Notes: generated from the sequence alone by a model not told the origin. Numbered from the stretch's first letter, positions 54,793 through 63,724 are shown. The stretch is DNA of 64,000 bases from Halonotius aquaticus (GCF_003605575.1 NZ_QKNY01000018.1:496001-560000), one strand, 5' to 3'. Translations and numbers: made by a program.

Positions 54793-56208
54793 TTACGCCT
54801 CGCCTGGACGGTAATCACGACTCACCGCCCGCCACTTCCCAGTCCGGAACCGCCACAGCGTCACCGCCGCCGGCACCCCAGTTTCAAGCACCAACGCGAC
54901 GTACAGCGCGGTCTCACCGAGTGCCGTCACCGTCCCGAGATACGCTACCGGCAGTGTGAACACGTAGAGCCCGACCAACGAGGCATAAAACGGGATTCGG
55001 GTGTCGCCAGCCCCACGGAGCGCACCCGTCGCCGAGCCGTCGACGCCCATGGCGACGAGGCTCACCGCCGACACGGCGATAAACGTCGCCGACAACGCGA
55101 CCGCCGTCGGGTCGTCGACAAAGAGGGTCGCTATCGGCTCGGCAAGCAGGATCACACCCGCGGCGACGAACAGGTGGACGACGGCGGCAAGCGTAATGAT
55201 CTGGGTGCCGTAGGCCGTCGCCTCGCCTTCCTCGCCCGCACCCAGTTCCTGCCCGACGAGTGTGCTGGAGGCAATCGACAGCCCCCAGCTGGTGCTGTTG
55301 GCGATGTTTCGCACCCGGCGACCAACCTCAAGCGCGGCCACCGTCGCCGAGCCGAAACTGGCGGTGATCGCCAACAGCGGAAAGGTGGCGAGCCCCTGTG
55401 AGACCCGCCGGGCGATCAGCGGCGTCGACACCCGGAGCAACTGCCCCAGAAGCTCGCGGTCGAACTGCGGGCCGGCCACCGACAGGGCAACTGGGCTGGC
55501 ACCGCGACCGAAGTACTCGCGGCCGAACATGCCCCACGAAAAGATCAGTGTCACCACCCCTGTCGCCACCGCGGTACCGACCGCCGCGCCGGCGACGCCC
55601 CAGCCGAACCCGAAGATCAGCGTACCGCTGAGGGCGACGTTCAGCACCGCGCCGCCGGCCCGCACCACCATCGGAGTAAAGGTGTCGCTGACGCCGGCGT
55701 AGGTGCGGCTGGCGATCATGTTCAGAAACTCGAAGGCGAGTGCGGGCGCGACGATCCCGAGATACGTCGTACCGTAGCCAACCGCCGCAGCGTCGTTGCT
55801 CAGGAGGGCGATGAGTGGGTCGGCAAAGAGGACGAAGCCCGCGACCACAGGCACCGCCAACGCGAGGGCGACCCAGACGCTCTGTTTGACCAGCAGCGCG
55901 GCGCGGGCGGACTCACCGCCGCCGTAGTTCTGGGAGACCAGCCCGACCGTCCCGCCGGCAAGGCCGATGGCGACGAACTTCCCGACCGTCCAGTACGCGC
56001 CGGCGAAGGCCAGCCCGGCGACCGCTGGCGCGCCCAGCACCGAGCCGACCATCGCAAGGTCGGCGGTCTGTTTCGACATGATGGCGAAGCCGGTGATCAC
56101 CCGCGGCCAGGCGAGGTCGACCGTCGCCGTCAAGCGGTCGCGCTCGATGACCCCCAACCGCGCGAGCAACGCGGCGAGAACGGCAACCGGGCGGGCAGGA
56201 TCGACCAT
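54793..56208 (-). CDS. MATE family efflux transporter
   Basis: This 471-residue membrane protein has about twelve helices in two homologous halves, typical of MATE (DinF/NorM) exporters that move cationic or polyaromatic compounds using a sodium or proton gradient. Segments such as ADLAMVGSVLGAPAVAGLAFAG in the first half and LAVVGSATGALRGAGDTR-like VDGSATGALRGAGDTRIPFY in the second are characteristic. Its stop codon marks the right edge of the A+T-rich patch. It is divergent from thiE. Confidence 0.9.
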   Translation of the reverse strand: MVDPARPVAVLAALLARLGVIERDRLTATVDLAWPRVITGFAIMSKQTADLAMVGSVLGAPAVAGLAFAGAYWTVGKFVAIGLAGGTVGLVSQNYGGGESARAALLVKQSVWVALALAVPVVAGFVLFADPLIALLSNDAAAVGYGTTYLGIVAPALAFEFLNMIASRTYAGVSDTFTPMVVRAGGAVLNVALSGTLIFGFGWGVAGAAVGTAVATGVVTLIFSWGMFGREYFGRGASPVALSVAGPQFDRELLGQLLRVSTPLIARRVSQGLATFPLLAITASFGSATVAALEVGRRVRNIANSTSWGLSIASSTLVGQELGAGEEGEATAYGTQIITLAAVVHLFVAAGVILLAEPIATLFVDDPTAVALSATFIAVSAVSLVAMGVDGSATGALRGAGDTRIPFYASLVGLYVFTLPVAYLGTVTALGETALYVALVLETGVPAAVTLWRFRTGKWRAVSRDYRPGEA

Positions 56209-56311
56209 TCGGTCGGGCTTGGTGAGCGGCGGGTTTGCGTCTATTGCTTTGGCGGCGATGGGGCGGTCGAGTAATCGTAAGTCGCTTACCGATCACACGG
56301 TAATCACACCC

Positions 56312-56980
56312 ATGACTCCCGATCAGTGGCGCACCTACCTCGTCACACAGCAGTCCCTTTCTGCGGGCCGGTCGACGGAAACCATCGTCGAGGCAGCCAT
56401 CGAGGGCGGCATCGACGCCGTCCAGCTCCGCGAGAAAGACACCTCGGCGCAACACCGGATCGAACTCGGCGAGCGACTCCGCGAGCTGACAAGCGACGCT
56501 GGCGTCGATCTCATCGTCAACGACCGGATCGATATCGCCTACGCGATCGGGGCCGACGGCGTCCACCTCGGCCAATCCGACCCCTCGGTGTCGACAGCCC
56601 GCGAGATCCTTGGCCCGGAGGCGACGATCGGCGTCTCGGTGTCGACGGTCTCGGAGGCCCGGCTGGCGGCGATCAGCGGCGCGGACTATCTCGGTGTCGG
56701 CGCAGTCTACGGCACCGACTCGAAACCCGACGCTGAAACGGCCGACGACGGCCTCGGTGTTGACCAACTCGCCAAGATCGTTGAGGCGGTGACGATCCCG
56801 GTCGTTGCCATCGGCGGAATTACCTCCGAAAACGCCAGCGGGCCGATCCAAGCCGGCGCGAGCGGCGTAGCGGTCATCAGCGCAATCACCGCCGCCGACG
56901 ATCCGGCGGCCGCCACCCGCGCGCTGCGCGAGGCGGTCGGCACCACGGCCGAGAAAGCGGAGGTAGCCGCCGATGACTGA
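56312..56980 (+). CDS. thiE: Thiamine-phosphate synthase
   Basis: This 222-residue TIM barrel joins HMP-pyrophosphate and hydroxyethylthiazole phosphate. It has VQLREKDTSA, LIVNDRIDIAYAIGADGVHLGQSD and VAIGGITSENA, which hold the pyrophosphate- and thiazole-binding residues. The open frame upstream to 55967 runs antisense into the MATE gene; ATG 56312 is used. It overlaps thiM by eight bases. Confidence 0.94.
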   Translation: MTPDQWRTYLVTQQSLSAGRSTETIVEAAIEGGIDAVQLREKDTSAQHRIELGERLRELTSDAGVDLIVNDRIDIAYAIGADGVHLGQSDPSVSTAREILGPEATIGVSVSTVSEARLAAISGADYLGVGAVYGTDSKPDAETADDGLGVDQLAKIVEAVTIPVVAIGGITSENASGPIQAGASGVAVISAITAADDPAAATRALREAVGTTAEKAEVAADD

Positions 56981-57809
56981 GGTGTCCGTGTCGCCGGCCG
57001 CGCTCGCCGAGTCGCTGACGAGTCTGCGGGCAACCGAGCCGCTGATCCAGCATCTCACCAACCGGGTGACGATCAACGATGTGGCCAACAGCACCCTCCA
57101 CTGGGGCGCGCTGCCGGTGATGGCCGACGGGCCAAACGATGGCCCGGAGATGGCCCACGGCGCGAGCGCGGTGTTGCTCAACACGGGCCAGGTCAACGAC
57201 TCGCTGAGCGAAGCAATCTACGAGACCGGACTCGCGGCCAACGAACTCGGCGTGCCGGTCATCCTCGACCCGGTTGGGATGGGGTCGACGCCGACCCGCA
57301 ACGAACTCGTTGAGCGACTGCTCGCGGATGTCGATTTCGCGGCGATCAAAGGCAACTACGGCGAGATCAGCGCTCTCGCTGGCGCGGAAGCCGAGGTCAA
57401 AGGTGTCGAATCCGTCGGCGAGTACGACGAGATCGCCGACACCGCTCAGGCGGTCGCCGACTCCGCCGACACTGTTGTCGTCGCCTCCGGCGAAACCGAC
57501 ATCGTCGCCACCGCCGACGCGGCCTACCGCGTTGCGGCCGGCGATGAGATGATGGGCGAGGTCGTCGGTACGGGCTGTATCCTCGGCGGGACGGTCGCCA
57601 CCTTCTGTGGCGGGCTCGACGACACCCTGACGGCAGCACTCCACGCGACACTGGCCTTCGGGCTCGTCGGCGAGCGCGCTGCCGGCGACGAGTACAGCGG
57701 GCCGGCAAGCTACCACACGAACCTGCTCGACGGGATCTGGAATCTCACACCCGAGGCCGCCAGCGACCTCTATGTCGACCTCGACGACCGCGTTGAGCGG
57801 ATTGCGTAA
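56973..57809 (+). CDS. thiM: Hydroxyethylthiazole kinase
   Basis: This 278-residue kinase phosphorylates the thiazole alcohol, supplying the substrate of ThiE from salvage. It shows LIQHLTNRVTINDVANSTL, MAHGASAVLLNTGQV, DPVGMGSTPTRN and the anion hole GTGCILGGTVATF with catalytic Cys. It is translationally coupled to thiE by overlap. Confidence 0.94.
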   Translation: MTEVSVSPAALAESLTSLRATEPLIQHLTNRVTINDVANSTLHWGALPVMADGPNDGPEMAHGASAVLLNTGQVNDSLSEAIYETGLAANELGVPVILDPVGMGSTPTRNELVERLLADVDFAAIKGNYGEISALAGAEAEVKGVESVGEYDEIADTAQAVADSADTVVVASGETDIVATADAAYRVAAGDEMMGEVVGTGCILGGTVATFCGGLDDTLTAALHATLAFGLVGERAAGDEYSGPASYHTNLLDGIWNLTPEAASDLYVDLDDRVERIA

Positions 57810-57868
57810 GCCAAGGATCACACGCCAGCCAGAGTAAGGGCTAACCCCCGGCAGCAGCAAGCCACTGT

Positions 57869-58852
57869 ATGCCCACCGCCGACGCCACAGGCGACACCGA
57901 ACCGAGCGACAGCGATCTTCGGGACGCCGCCGAGACCGCCCTCACCCAATGTCTCAATCTCGGGAGCGAGGAGACCTGTCTGATCGTCACCGACGACAAA
58001 CGCGAACGGATCGGCGAAACCCTCTATATGGAAGCCAGCGCGATCACCGACGACCCGGTGATCGTTCGCTACCCGCCCGGGCCCCAACACGGCGCGGAGC
58101 CACCCGAACCAGTCGCCGCCGCCCTCAACGCAGCCGACGTGTTTCTCGCGCCAACGACAAAAAGCATCAGCCACACCCGCGCCCGCGGTGACGCCTGCGA
58201 GAACGGTGCCCGCGGTGCGACCCTCCCAGGGATCACGGAATCGGTCTTTGTCACCGGCCTCGATGCCGACTACGAGGCCATCGAAGAACACAGCGAGACC
58301 CTCCACGAACAGGTCAAAGATGCCGACGAGATCCGGGTGACCAGCCCGCAAGGCACCGACATCACCGTCGATATCGGCGACCGCGAGTGGCTGCTCGATA
58401 CGGGCATCGTCCACGACGATGGCGGCTTCTCGAACCTCCCAGCCGGCGAGATCTTCGTCAGCCCCGAGAGCGCGACCGGCACCTACGTTGTCGACGGCAC
58501 GATGCGACCCCACGGCCTGCTCGACGATGACCAGCAACTCACCTTCGAAGTCGACGACGGCTATGTGACCGAGATCAGCGACGACGCGATCCGGAGCCAG
58601 ATCGAAACCGCCGCCGAGGCGGTCGGCCGCGATGCCTACAATCTCGCCGAACTCGGGATCGGCACCAACGTCGGCGTCGACGAGCTCGTCGGCTCGGTAC
58701 TGCTCGACGAGAAAGCCGCCGGTACTGTCCATCTCGCGATCGGCGACAACGCAGCCATCGGCGGCGAGACCAACGCGCCGCTGCATCTCGACGGCATTCT
58801 TCGAGAACCCACCGTCTACGCCGACGGCGAGGAGATCGAGTTGCCGGCCTGA
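57869..58852 (+). CDS. M29-like aminopeptidase
   Basis: This 327-residue protein belongs to the thermophilic-type aminopeptidase family (M29; leucyl aminopeptidase-like). It has NLPAGEIFVSPESATG (metal-ligand Glu), LAELGIGTNVGVD and HLAIGDNAAIGGETNAPLHLD. It lies 59 bases after thiM on the same strand, without obvious functional connection. Confidence 0.86.
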   Translation: MPTADATGDTEPSDSDLRDAAETALTQCLNLGSEETCLIVTDDKRERIGETLYMEASAITDDPVIVRYPPGPQHGAEPPEPVAAALNAADVFLAPTTKSISHTRARGDACENGARGATLPGITESVFVTGLDADYEAIEEHSETLHEQVKDADEIRVTSPQGTDITVDIGDREWLLDTGIVHDDGGFSNLPAGEIFVSPESATGTYVVDGTMRPHGLLDDDQQLTFEVDDGYVTEISDDAIRSQIETAAEAVGRDAYNLAELGIGTNVGVDELVGSVLLDEKAAGTVHLAIGDNAAIGGETNAPLHLDGILREPTVYADGEEIELPA

Positions 58853-58896
58853 GAACCGAGCGGGGCGTTCAAGAACCACCAGGCCACACACCCGGT

Positions 58897-59625
58897 ATGC
58901 AGCTTTCGGAGGCAACGTGGCCCGAGATAGAGGATTGCGAGAGCGACCTTGCAGTCCTGCCGGTCGGGAGTACCGAACAACACGGCCCCCACGCCCCGCT
59001 CGGCACCGACGCCAAAACTGCCGCCGCCGTCGCCGAGGCTGGTGTTGAGACCTACCGCGAGCGAACCGGCGAGGACGTGCCGGTCGCGCCAACGATCCCG
59101 GTCGGGATCGCCGCCGAACACCGCGCCTTCGACGGGACGCTGTGGGTCAGCCCCGAGACATTTCGGGCATACGTCCGGGAAACCGTCGCCAGCCTCGCGC
59201 ATCACGGCTTCGATCGGGTCGTCATCGTCAACGGCCACGGCGGCAACACCGATGCACTCCGAGAGGTGACGGGGACGATCTCACGCGAGGACGACGCCTA
59301 CGCGGTCGCCTTCACGTGGTTCGACAGCATCGATACCGACGAAGCGATGGGCCACGCTGGCCCCGTCGAAACAAGCCTCCTCTCTCACATCGACGACGAG
59401 GCGATCCACGAAGACAAAATAGCTGCCGCCCGCGAGGGTGCCAGCGAGGGGTGGGGCGAGTGGGTCGCCGGCGTCAACCTCGCCCACGACAGCGACGAGT
59501 TCACCGACAACGGTGTCGTCGGCGATCCAACCACGGCGACAGCCGAGCTCGGCGAGCAACTCCTTGCTCGCAGCGGCGAGGCACTTGCCGACCTGCTTGA
59601 CGCTGTTGACAACAGAGAAAACTAA
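58897..59625 (+). CDS. Creatininase family protein (candidate ArfB deformylase)
   Basis: This 242-residue metal-dependent amidohydrolase has GSTEQHGPHAPLGTDA with likely ligands Glu27, His29 and Asp38, then VNGHGGN and the late HAGPVETSLL. In methanogens the creatininase-family ArfB deformylates the pyrimidine intermediate of riboflavin and F420 synthesis. Haloarchaeal members are candidates for the same step. The pterin gene mptD 0.5 kb away and thiE/thiM upstream support a cofactor role. The exact reaction is inferred. Confidence 0.8.
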   Translation: MQLSEATWPEIEDCESDLAVLPVGSTEQHGPHAPLGTDAKTAAAVAEAGVETYRERTGEDVPVAPTIPVGIAAEHRAFDGTLWVSPETFRAYVRETVASLAHHGFDRVVIVNGHGGNTDALREVTGTISREDDAYAVAFTWFDSIDTDEAMGHAGPVETSLLSHIDDEAIHEDKIAAAREGASEGWGEWVAGVNLAHDSDEFTDNGVVGDPTTATAELGEQLLARSGEALADLLDAVDNREN

Positions 59626-59655
59626 CGATGCAGACCAACAACGTTCGATGCCGGC

Positions 59656-60078
59656 TTAGTCGTCGTCGCTGGCATCGCCGTCCGCATCGTCGTGGGCGTC
59701 CTGCAGGGAGCTCCGGAGCTGCGGGACGGTGCCGGTGAGCTCACCCACGTCGTCGTGGGCGGCCTCAATTGTTTCCAACAGTTCCTCGACGGCCTCGATG
59801 TCGGCCTCCAGATCCTCGGCGTCCTCGAAGGCGTCGGCGCGTTCCCCGAGGGTGTACCACTTTTTCGCTTGGCGGAGGTGCTCCGGTGCCTCGCCGACAT
59901 CGAGGGCGGATTTTAACCCGTTGAGCACGCCGAGGACGTTGTCGGCGTCGGTCTCCCAGATATCGTCGGCCGTCGGCAGGGCCCCGCGGGCCGCCGACAG
60001 ATGCTGTTCGACATCTTCGCGGGTCTCCGCGGCGGCCTCGCCGAACAGCTCGTCGTCATCGAAGGTAGCTTGACTCAT
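59656..60078 (-). CDS. DUF5790-like acidic helical protein
   Basis: This 140-residue, extremely acidic protein is predicted almost wholly helical (AFEDAEDLEADIEAVEELLETIEAAHDD). I recall it as a haloarchaeal DUF5790-type protein, with function unknown. It contains a conserved-looking core QAKKWYTLGERADAF. It is convergent with the creatininase-family gene. Confidence 0.72.
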   Translation of the reverse strand: MSQATFDDDELFGEAAAETREDVEQHLSAARGALPTADDIWETDADNVLGVLNGLKSALDVGEAPEHLRQAKKWYTLGERADAFEDAEDLEADIEAVEELLETIEAAHDDVGELTGTVPQLRSSLQDAHDDADGDASDDD

Positions 60079-60149
60079 AGTTGATGATAGGCGCGGGGGC
60101 GGTTAAAAACGAGCCCGAAAGTGAAAGTGAAATCAGCAGTGCTGTCGGC

Positions 60150-60500
60150 TCACTCGCCGGCTTCGGCGACGGCGACCAACTTCATCAGTGGGTAGCCATC
60201 TTCCATCTCCATACGCGTCCGAGCGGTCACACCCTCGTACGCGATTCGCATCTCAACGGTCATCAGGCTCCCGGTCAGTTCGGTGTAGCCGTTGTCGTGA
60301 TCGATAGCGTCGGCCACGCGGTCGTCATCGATAGCGACGGCCACCGACTCGCAGAACGGTTGGTTTTCGATGGCCTCAGCCATCGCGGTCTCTAAGCTTC
60401 GGGTGCTGTCGGGGCTAACCGGCGTGCCGGCAAACTGGTGGTACAGCGAGCCAAATTTGATACCGGCCTCAAAACAGGCCTGTTCGGTGGTGGGCGGCAT
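60150..60500 (-). CDS. mptD: Archaeal dihydroneopterin aldolase
   Basis: This 116-residue protein carries FEAGIKFGSLYHQFAGTPVS, the signature of the archaeal MptD family (COG2098), which cleaves 7,8-dihydroneopterin to 6-hydroxymethyldihydropterin for tetrahydrofolate or methanopterin synthesis. The late region IAYEGVTARTRMEMEDGYPLMKL is also typical. It is unrelated to bacterial FolB. It is divergent from azf. Confidence 0.85.
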   Translation of the reverse strand: MPPTTEQACFEAGIKFGSLYHQFAGTPVSPDSTRSLETAMAEAIENQPFCESVAVAIDDDRVADAIDHDNGYTELTGSLMTVEMRIAYEGVTARTRMEMEDGYPLMKLVAVAEAGE

Positions 60501-60644
60501 ACAGCAACCACGGTTGGCGGCGGCTAAGGCGTGTCGACTTGGTGAGGGGCGACACCACCGACCGGGGCGTAAACGCTAACAACTACCATGAAATCGGCAC
60601 GGAACCGCGCGTTACTTACGCGTCGTCCTCCCTTTGCCGAATGA

Positions 60645-61439
60645 ATGGCGCGATCTGTGCTGCTGACTGGGGCCGGCGGTCGTGTCGGGCAGGCCATCCT
60701 CCGGCATATCGGCGCCGACTACGACTGGCGGCTGTTGGATCGTGAGCCGCTTCCGGCGGCGAAACTCCCCGATGGGGTGGACAACAGCGACGTCTATGTC
60801 GCCGACGTGACCAACCGGGAGGCGGTGCGCAACGCCGCCGAGGGCTGTGAGGTCATCATCCACCTCGCCGGCGACCCGCGACCGAACGCCCCGTGGGAAA
60901 GCGTCCTCCACAACAACATCGACGGCACACAGTCGGTACTCCAGGCCGCCGTCGATCTCGGCGTCGAAAAGGTCGCCTTCGCCTCCTCGAATCACGCGGT
61001 CGGCAACTACGAAACCGAAGCAAAGAAACCCGATCTCTACCGCACCCACGACGATTTCACGCTTGACGGAACCGAACTCCAGCGACCCAGCAACCTCTAT
61101 GGCGTCTCAAAGGCTGCCGGCGAAACCCTGGGACAGTACTACCACGACGAACACGATCTTTCGGTGGTCTGTGTTCGGATCGGCAACCTCACCGAGGGCC
61201 ATCCGCCGCGCAACTACGAGCGCGGCCAGGCGATGTGGCTGTCCTACCGAGATTGTGCCCACCTCTTCGAACGCAGTATCATCGCCGACTACGGCTTCGA
61301 GATCGTGTACGGCATCTCCGATAACGACCGCAAATACTATTCTATCGAGAACACCCGACGCGTGCTCGACTATGAGCCGACAGACAACTCCGCGGAGTAC
61401 CACCTCGACGGCACGCCGAAAGAAGAATCCGAAGCCTAA
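60645..61439 (+). CDS. azf: NAD-dependent glucose-6-phosphate dehydrogenase (Azf type)
   Basis: This 264-residue extended short-chain dehydrogenase has the NAD motif TGAGGRVG (8-15), active-site Tyr152 and Lys156 in LYGVSKAAGE, and GNLTEGHPPRNYERGQAMWLS-type substrate loops. It closely resembles the archaeal zwischenferment of Haloferax volcanii, which oxidises glucose-6-phosphate with NAD in the oxidative pentose phosphate pathway. The shared C-terminal GISDNDRKYYSIE is strong support. Uronate dehydrogenases are the nearest alternative family. Confidence 0.88.
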   Translation: MARSVLLTGAGGRVGQAILRHIGADYDWRLLDREPLPAAKLPDGVDNSDVYVADVTNREAVRNAAEGCEVIIHLAGDPRPNAPWESVLHNNIDGTQSVLQAAVDLGVEKVAFASSNHAVGNYETEAKKPDLYRTHDDFTLDGTELQRPSNLYGVSKAAGETLGQYYHDEHDLSVVCVRIGNLTEGHPPRNYERGQAMWLSYRDCAHLFERSIIADYGFEIVYGISDNDRKYYSIENTRRVLDYEPTDNSAEYHLDGTPKEESEA

Positions 61440-61519
61440 CCTACCACGTCGAGGGCAGACAGGCACAGGCGAACCCGCCACACCGAAGCAGGAGTGATGA
61501 TGTAATCTAAAATCGGTAG

Positions 61520-61531
61520 CCAGCCGGCTGG
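61520..61531. repeat. Perfect 12-bp palindrome CCAGCCGGCTGG
   Basis: CCAGCCGGCTGG reads the same on both strands and lies about 80 bases after the azf stop, at the left edge of the repeat-rich non-coding stretch 61440-62088. It may be an operator or a stem of a transcript end. Confidence 0.45.
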
Positions 61532-61615
61532 AAACCAGCAGTACACCGACTAGCCACGCGAACTGTTCGTTGCCACACCTGTCGCTGGCACGTGCTGTGT
61601 CAGCGTTCGAATAAT

Positions 61616-61635
61616 GGGTAGGGGGGTTAGGGGGG
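61616..61635 (+). other. G-tract with quadruplex potential
   Basis: GGG, GGGGGG and GGGGGG separated by TA and TTA give enough guanines for four stacked runs (a six-G run can supply two). It lies in the gap between azf and atpD, just left of the long inverted repeat. Confidence 0.55.
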
Positions 61636-61655
61636 TCAGCGAATCAAGGCTGAGT

Positions 61656-61687
61656 GGTGCCTCGATTCTCAGTGTTGAACATGGTAC
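61656..61687 (+). repeat. 32-bp inverted repeat, left arm
   Basis: The 32 bases, centred on TTCTCAGTGTTGAACATGGT, match the reverse complement of 61994-62025 at 30 positions. Just inside, CCGTCTG (61688-61694) pairs with CAGACGG (61713-61719) in a separate hairpin. The arms frame about 306 bases with no supported gene. Confidence 0.85.
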
Positions 61688-61970
61688 CCGTCTGCAGTGA
61701 TACCACCATTCACAGACGGTATCTGTACATAATCGGGAGATAGCTAATAAAAATACTGGCCTTAGAATCAACTCTGATAATTCAATCAGCCGATCCGGTC
61801 ATCTCATCGAGGGTGAACGGCGCTTGCGGTTCGACACACGCCCACCTGTCCAAGCAGTCGGTCAGTATCGACACGGAACACCCAGAAGTGACTACTAGGG
61901 CGGTGACTGCCAGCGCAAATCAAAAAGCCCGGAAAGAAATCGGTCAGGTAGGGTGTGCAGGCAAGAGTAG

Positions 61971-62031
61971 CCGTCTGGTGTCAACAGTCAGGCGTACCAT
62001 GTTCAACACTGAGAACCGAGACACCAGACGG
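61971..62031. repeat. Nested 12-bp inverted repeat around the right arm
   Basis: CCGTCTGGTGTC (61971-61982) and GACACCAGACGG (62020-62031) are perfect inverted arms that overlap the 32-bp right arm. A transcript could therefore fold into either of two mutually exclusive stems, long-range or local. The CCGTCTG heptamer recurs in the left hairpin. Confidence 0.8.
61994..62025 (-). repeat. 32-bp inverted repeat, right arm
   Basis: This is the inverted partner of 61656-61687 (30 of 32 identical). Together they could be the ends of a 370-bp miniature element or form a long stem in RNA. No clear target-site duplication is visible outside the arms. Confidence 0.85.
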
Positions 62032-62088
62032 TACCAGATAGTTGTGGGTTGGATGTAATAAAGATATCGGCTGAGGAGGTCGATCGCC

Positions 62089-62796
62089 CTACTCGTCGAC
62101 GGCGACAGCGTCGGCGTCGGCGTCGGCTGCTTCTGCGGCGGCTTCCGCGGCCGCTGCTTCCTCGGCTTCGGCTTCTTCCTTCTTTTCTTTGATTTTCTTC
62201 ATCCGGAAGATCTCCTCGCGCTCCTGTTCTTCGAGCTTCTGTTCGATGTACTCCTGGTTGGTGTAGAGATCCGGGAGGAGTTTGAACTCAAGGGCGTTGA
62301 CGCGGCGTTTTGTCGTTTCGATCTCCGTCAGCATCTTTTTCATCGCCGTTTCGACCTCCGCGGCGAGGATAATCGTCTCCAGCAGTTCCTCGTAGGCGTC
62401 GGCGGCCTCGTCGATACGGGCCGAGGAGCCGAGCAGCCCGTAGCCGCGCTCATCGAGGGATTTCTTCACCTTCGAGGATTCGATCTGTGGAACGACGACC
62501 CCCATGATATTCTTCGATTGGATCGTGATCTCAGGGTGTTCCTTGAGTGCGGCCGCCGCGCCGCGAACCGCCACGTCGCCTTCCATCGCCCGCGCCATGT
62601 TGAGCTTCCGCTGGGCGGTCTCGTAATCCTCGTTGAGGTCGTTGCGTACGTCTTGGGCCTGATCGAGGATATCCATGAACTCCATGATCAGCCCGTCGCG
62701 CTTCTGTTCGAGCGTATCGTGGCCACGCTCGGAGAGCTCGATGCGATCTTCGATCGCCATCAGGTTCTTCCGTGTCGGTTTAACGTCCTCAGCCAT
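62089..62796 (-). CDS. atpD: A-type ATP synthase subunit D
   Basis: This 235-residue central-stalk subunit transmits rotation in the archaeal ATP synthase. The N-terminal ([30 protein letters not shown]) and C-terminal ([16 protein letters not shown]) helices form the expected long antiparallel coiled coil. It ends in a Glu/Lys and then Ala/Glu/Asp-rich tail. No other atp gene is in the window, although subunit D usually closes the main atp cluster. It lies 86 bases downstream of the opsin gene on the same strand. Confidence 0.93.
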   Translation of the reverse strand: MAEDVKPTRKNLMAIEDRIELSERGHDTLEQKRDGLIMEFMDILDQAQDVRNDLNEDYETAQRKLNMARAMEGDVAVRGAAAALKEHPEITIQSKNIMGVVVPQIESSKVKKSLDERGYGLLGSSARIDEAADAYEELLETIILAAEVETAMKKMLTEIETTKRRVNALEFKLLPDLYTNQEYIEQKLEEQEREEIFRMKKIKEKKEEAEAEEAAAAEAAAEAADADADAVAVDE

Positions 62797-62882
62797 CGCT
62801 TACCGGACTGTTGGCGGCCACGGTCTTAATCTTTTCAGTTCGGTCGAAAAAATGAGCCGCGGGTGGGTGTCGACAGTCCCGA

Positions 62883-63623
62883 TCAGTCGGCAGGCTGAGC
62901 GCTTGCGCCGCCACCGACGGATTTCAGGATGTCGTGGTTCTGCAGGAGGTACGCGCCGTAGCCGACCTTCGCGGTGAGGTCAAGCACCATGAAGGCGGCC
63001 GTCTCGGTGTACAGCGGGATGAAGCCGAGCGTCCCTTCGGTGCCGAGGATCCAGACAACCGGGTAGGCCAACCACAGCACGATCAGGAGGTTCTTCAACG
63101 TGTTCGTCAGGCTGCGGGCCGCATCGGACTGGTTTGCCGCGGCGGCGCTGAGTGTGCCGACGAGCACGTACAGGAGGACGAGCAGGGCACCGGTGCTGAT
63201 ACCCCACCAGACGATCCGCCAGATCGCTTCCTGTGCGAAGGCGCCAATGAGACCGGTGGCGATCATGAACACGTCAAGGCCGATCAACGTGTAGATCGTC
63301 TCTCGGTCAGCATTGGCGAGCAACGCAAGGTCTAACAAGAGCAACGGTGTGGTAAACAGCCAGTCAGCGTACCGTGCCCAGTAGATGTCAAGCACGGTGC
63401 CGTCTACCAGTTCGACCTCGGTCAACCCGAAGCCGGTTGCCATCGCGAAGTACATGCTGAATGCGATGGTCGTAACGAAGATGTTGATCGCATAGAACTG
63501 TTTGAGCTTCGTGTCTTTCACGCCCCACCCCCGGCCAAGGAAGTACAGGAGTCCGAGGGCCATCCCTATTGTGCCGATCCACAGCCAAATCTGCTCGCTG
63601 CCTGGTGTTACTGGTGCTGCCAT
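62883..63623 (-). CDS. bop: Bacteriorhodopsin (light-driven proton pump)
   Basis: This 246-residue seven-helix opsin binds retinal at Lys219 (LDLTAKVGYG). The proton-pump residues are all present: counterions Asp87 and Asp215, proton donor Asp98 in RYADWLFTTPLLLLDLA, and release-group Glu196 and Glu207. This set excludes halorhodopsin and sensory rhodopsin. No separate transducer or bat regulator gene is adjacent. It resembles cruxrhodopsin-type pumps. Confidence 0.95.
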   Translation of the reverse strand: MAAPVTPGSEQIWLWIGTIGMALGLLYFLGRGWGVKDTKLKQFYAINIFVTTIAFSMYFAMATGFGLTEVELVDGTVLDIYWARYADWLFTTPLLLLDLALLANADRETIYTLIGLDVFMIATGLIGAFAQEAIWRIVWWGISTGALLVLLYVLVGTLSAAAANQSDAARSLTNTLKNLLIVLWLAYPVVWILGTEGTLGFIPLYTETAAFMVLDLTAKVGYGAYLLQNHDILKSVGGGASAQPAD

Positions 63624-63724
63624 AATCCATACGTGGTTAGGGGCGGAAATGGTAAAAACTGCTTACCAGACTAGTTAGGGAACCTCGGATCACCGACCTC
63701 GAAACCGCCACCAGCAACCGGTGA

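Noticed and set aside
61813-62058. Rightward 81-residue frame within the inverted-repeat locus
   Set aside because: It crosses both nested repeat arms, so its sequence is dictated by the repeats; there is no homologous motif or codon bias.
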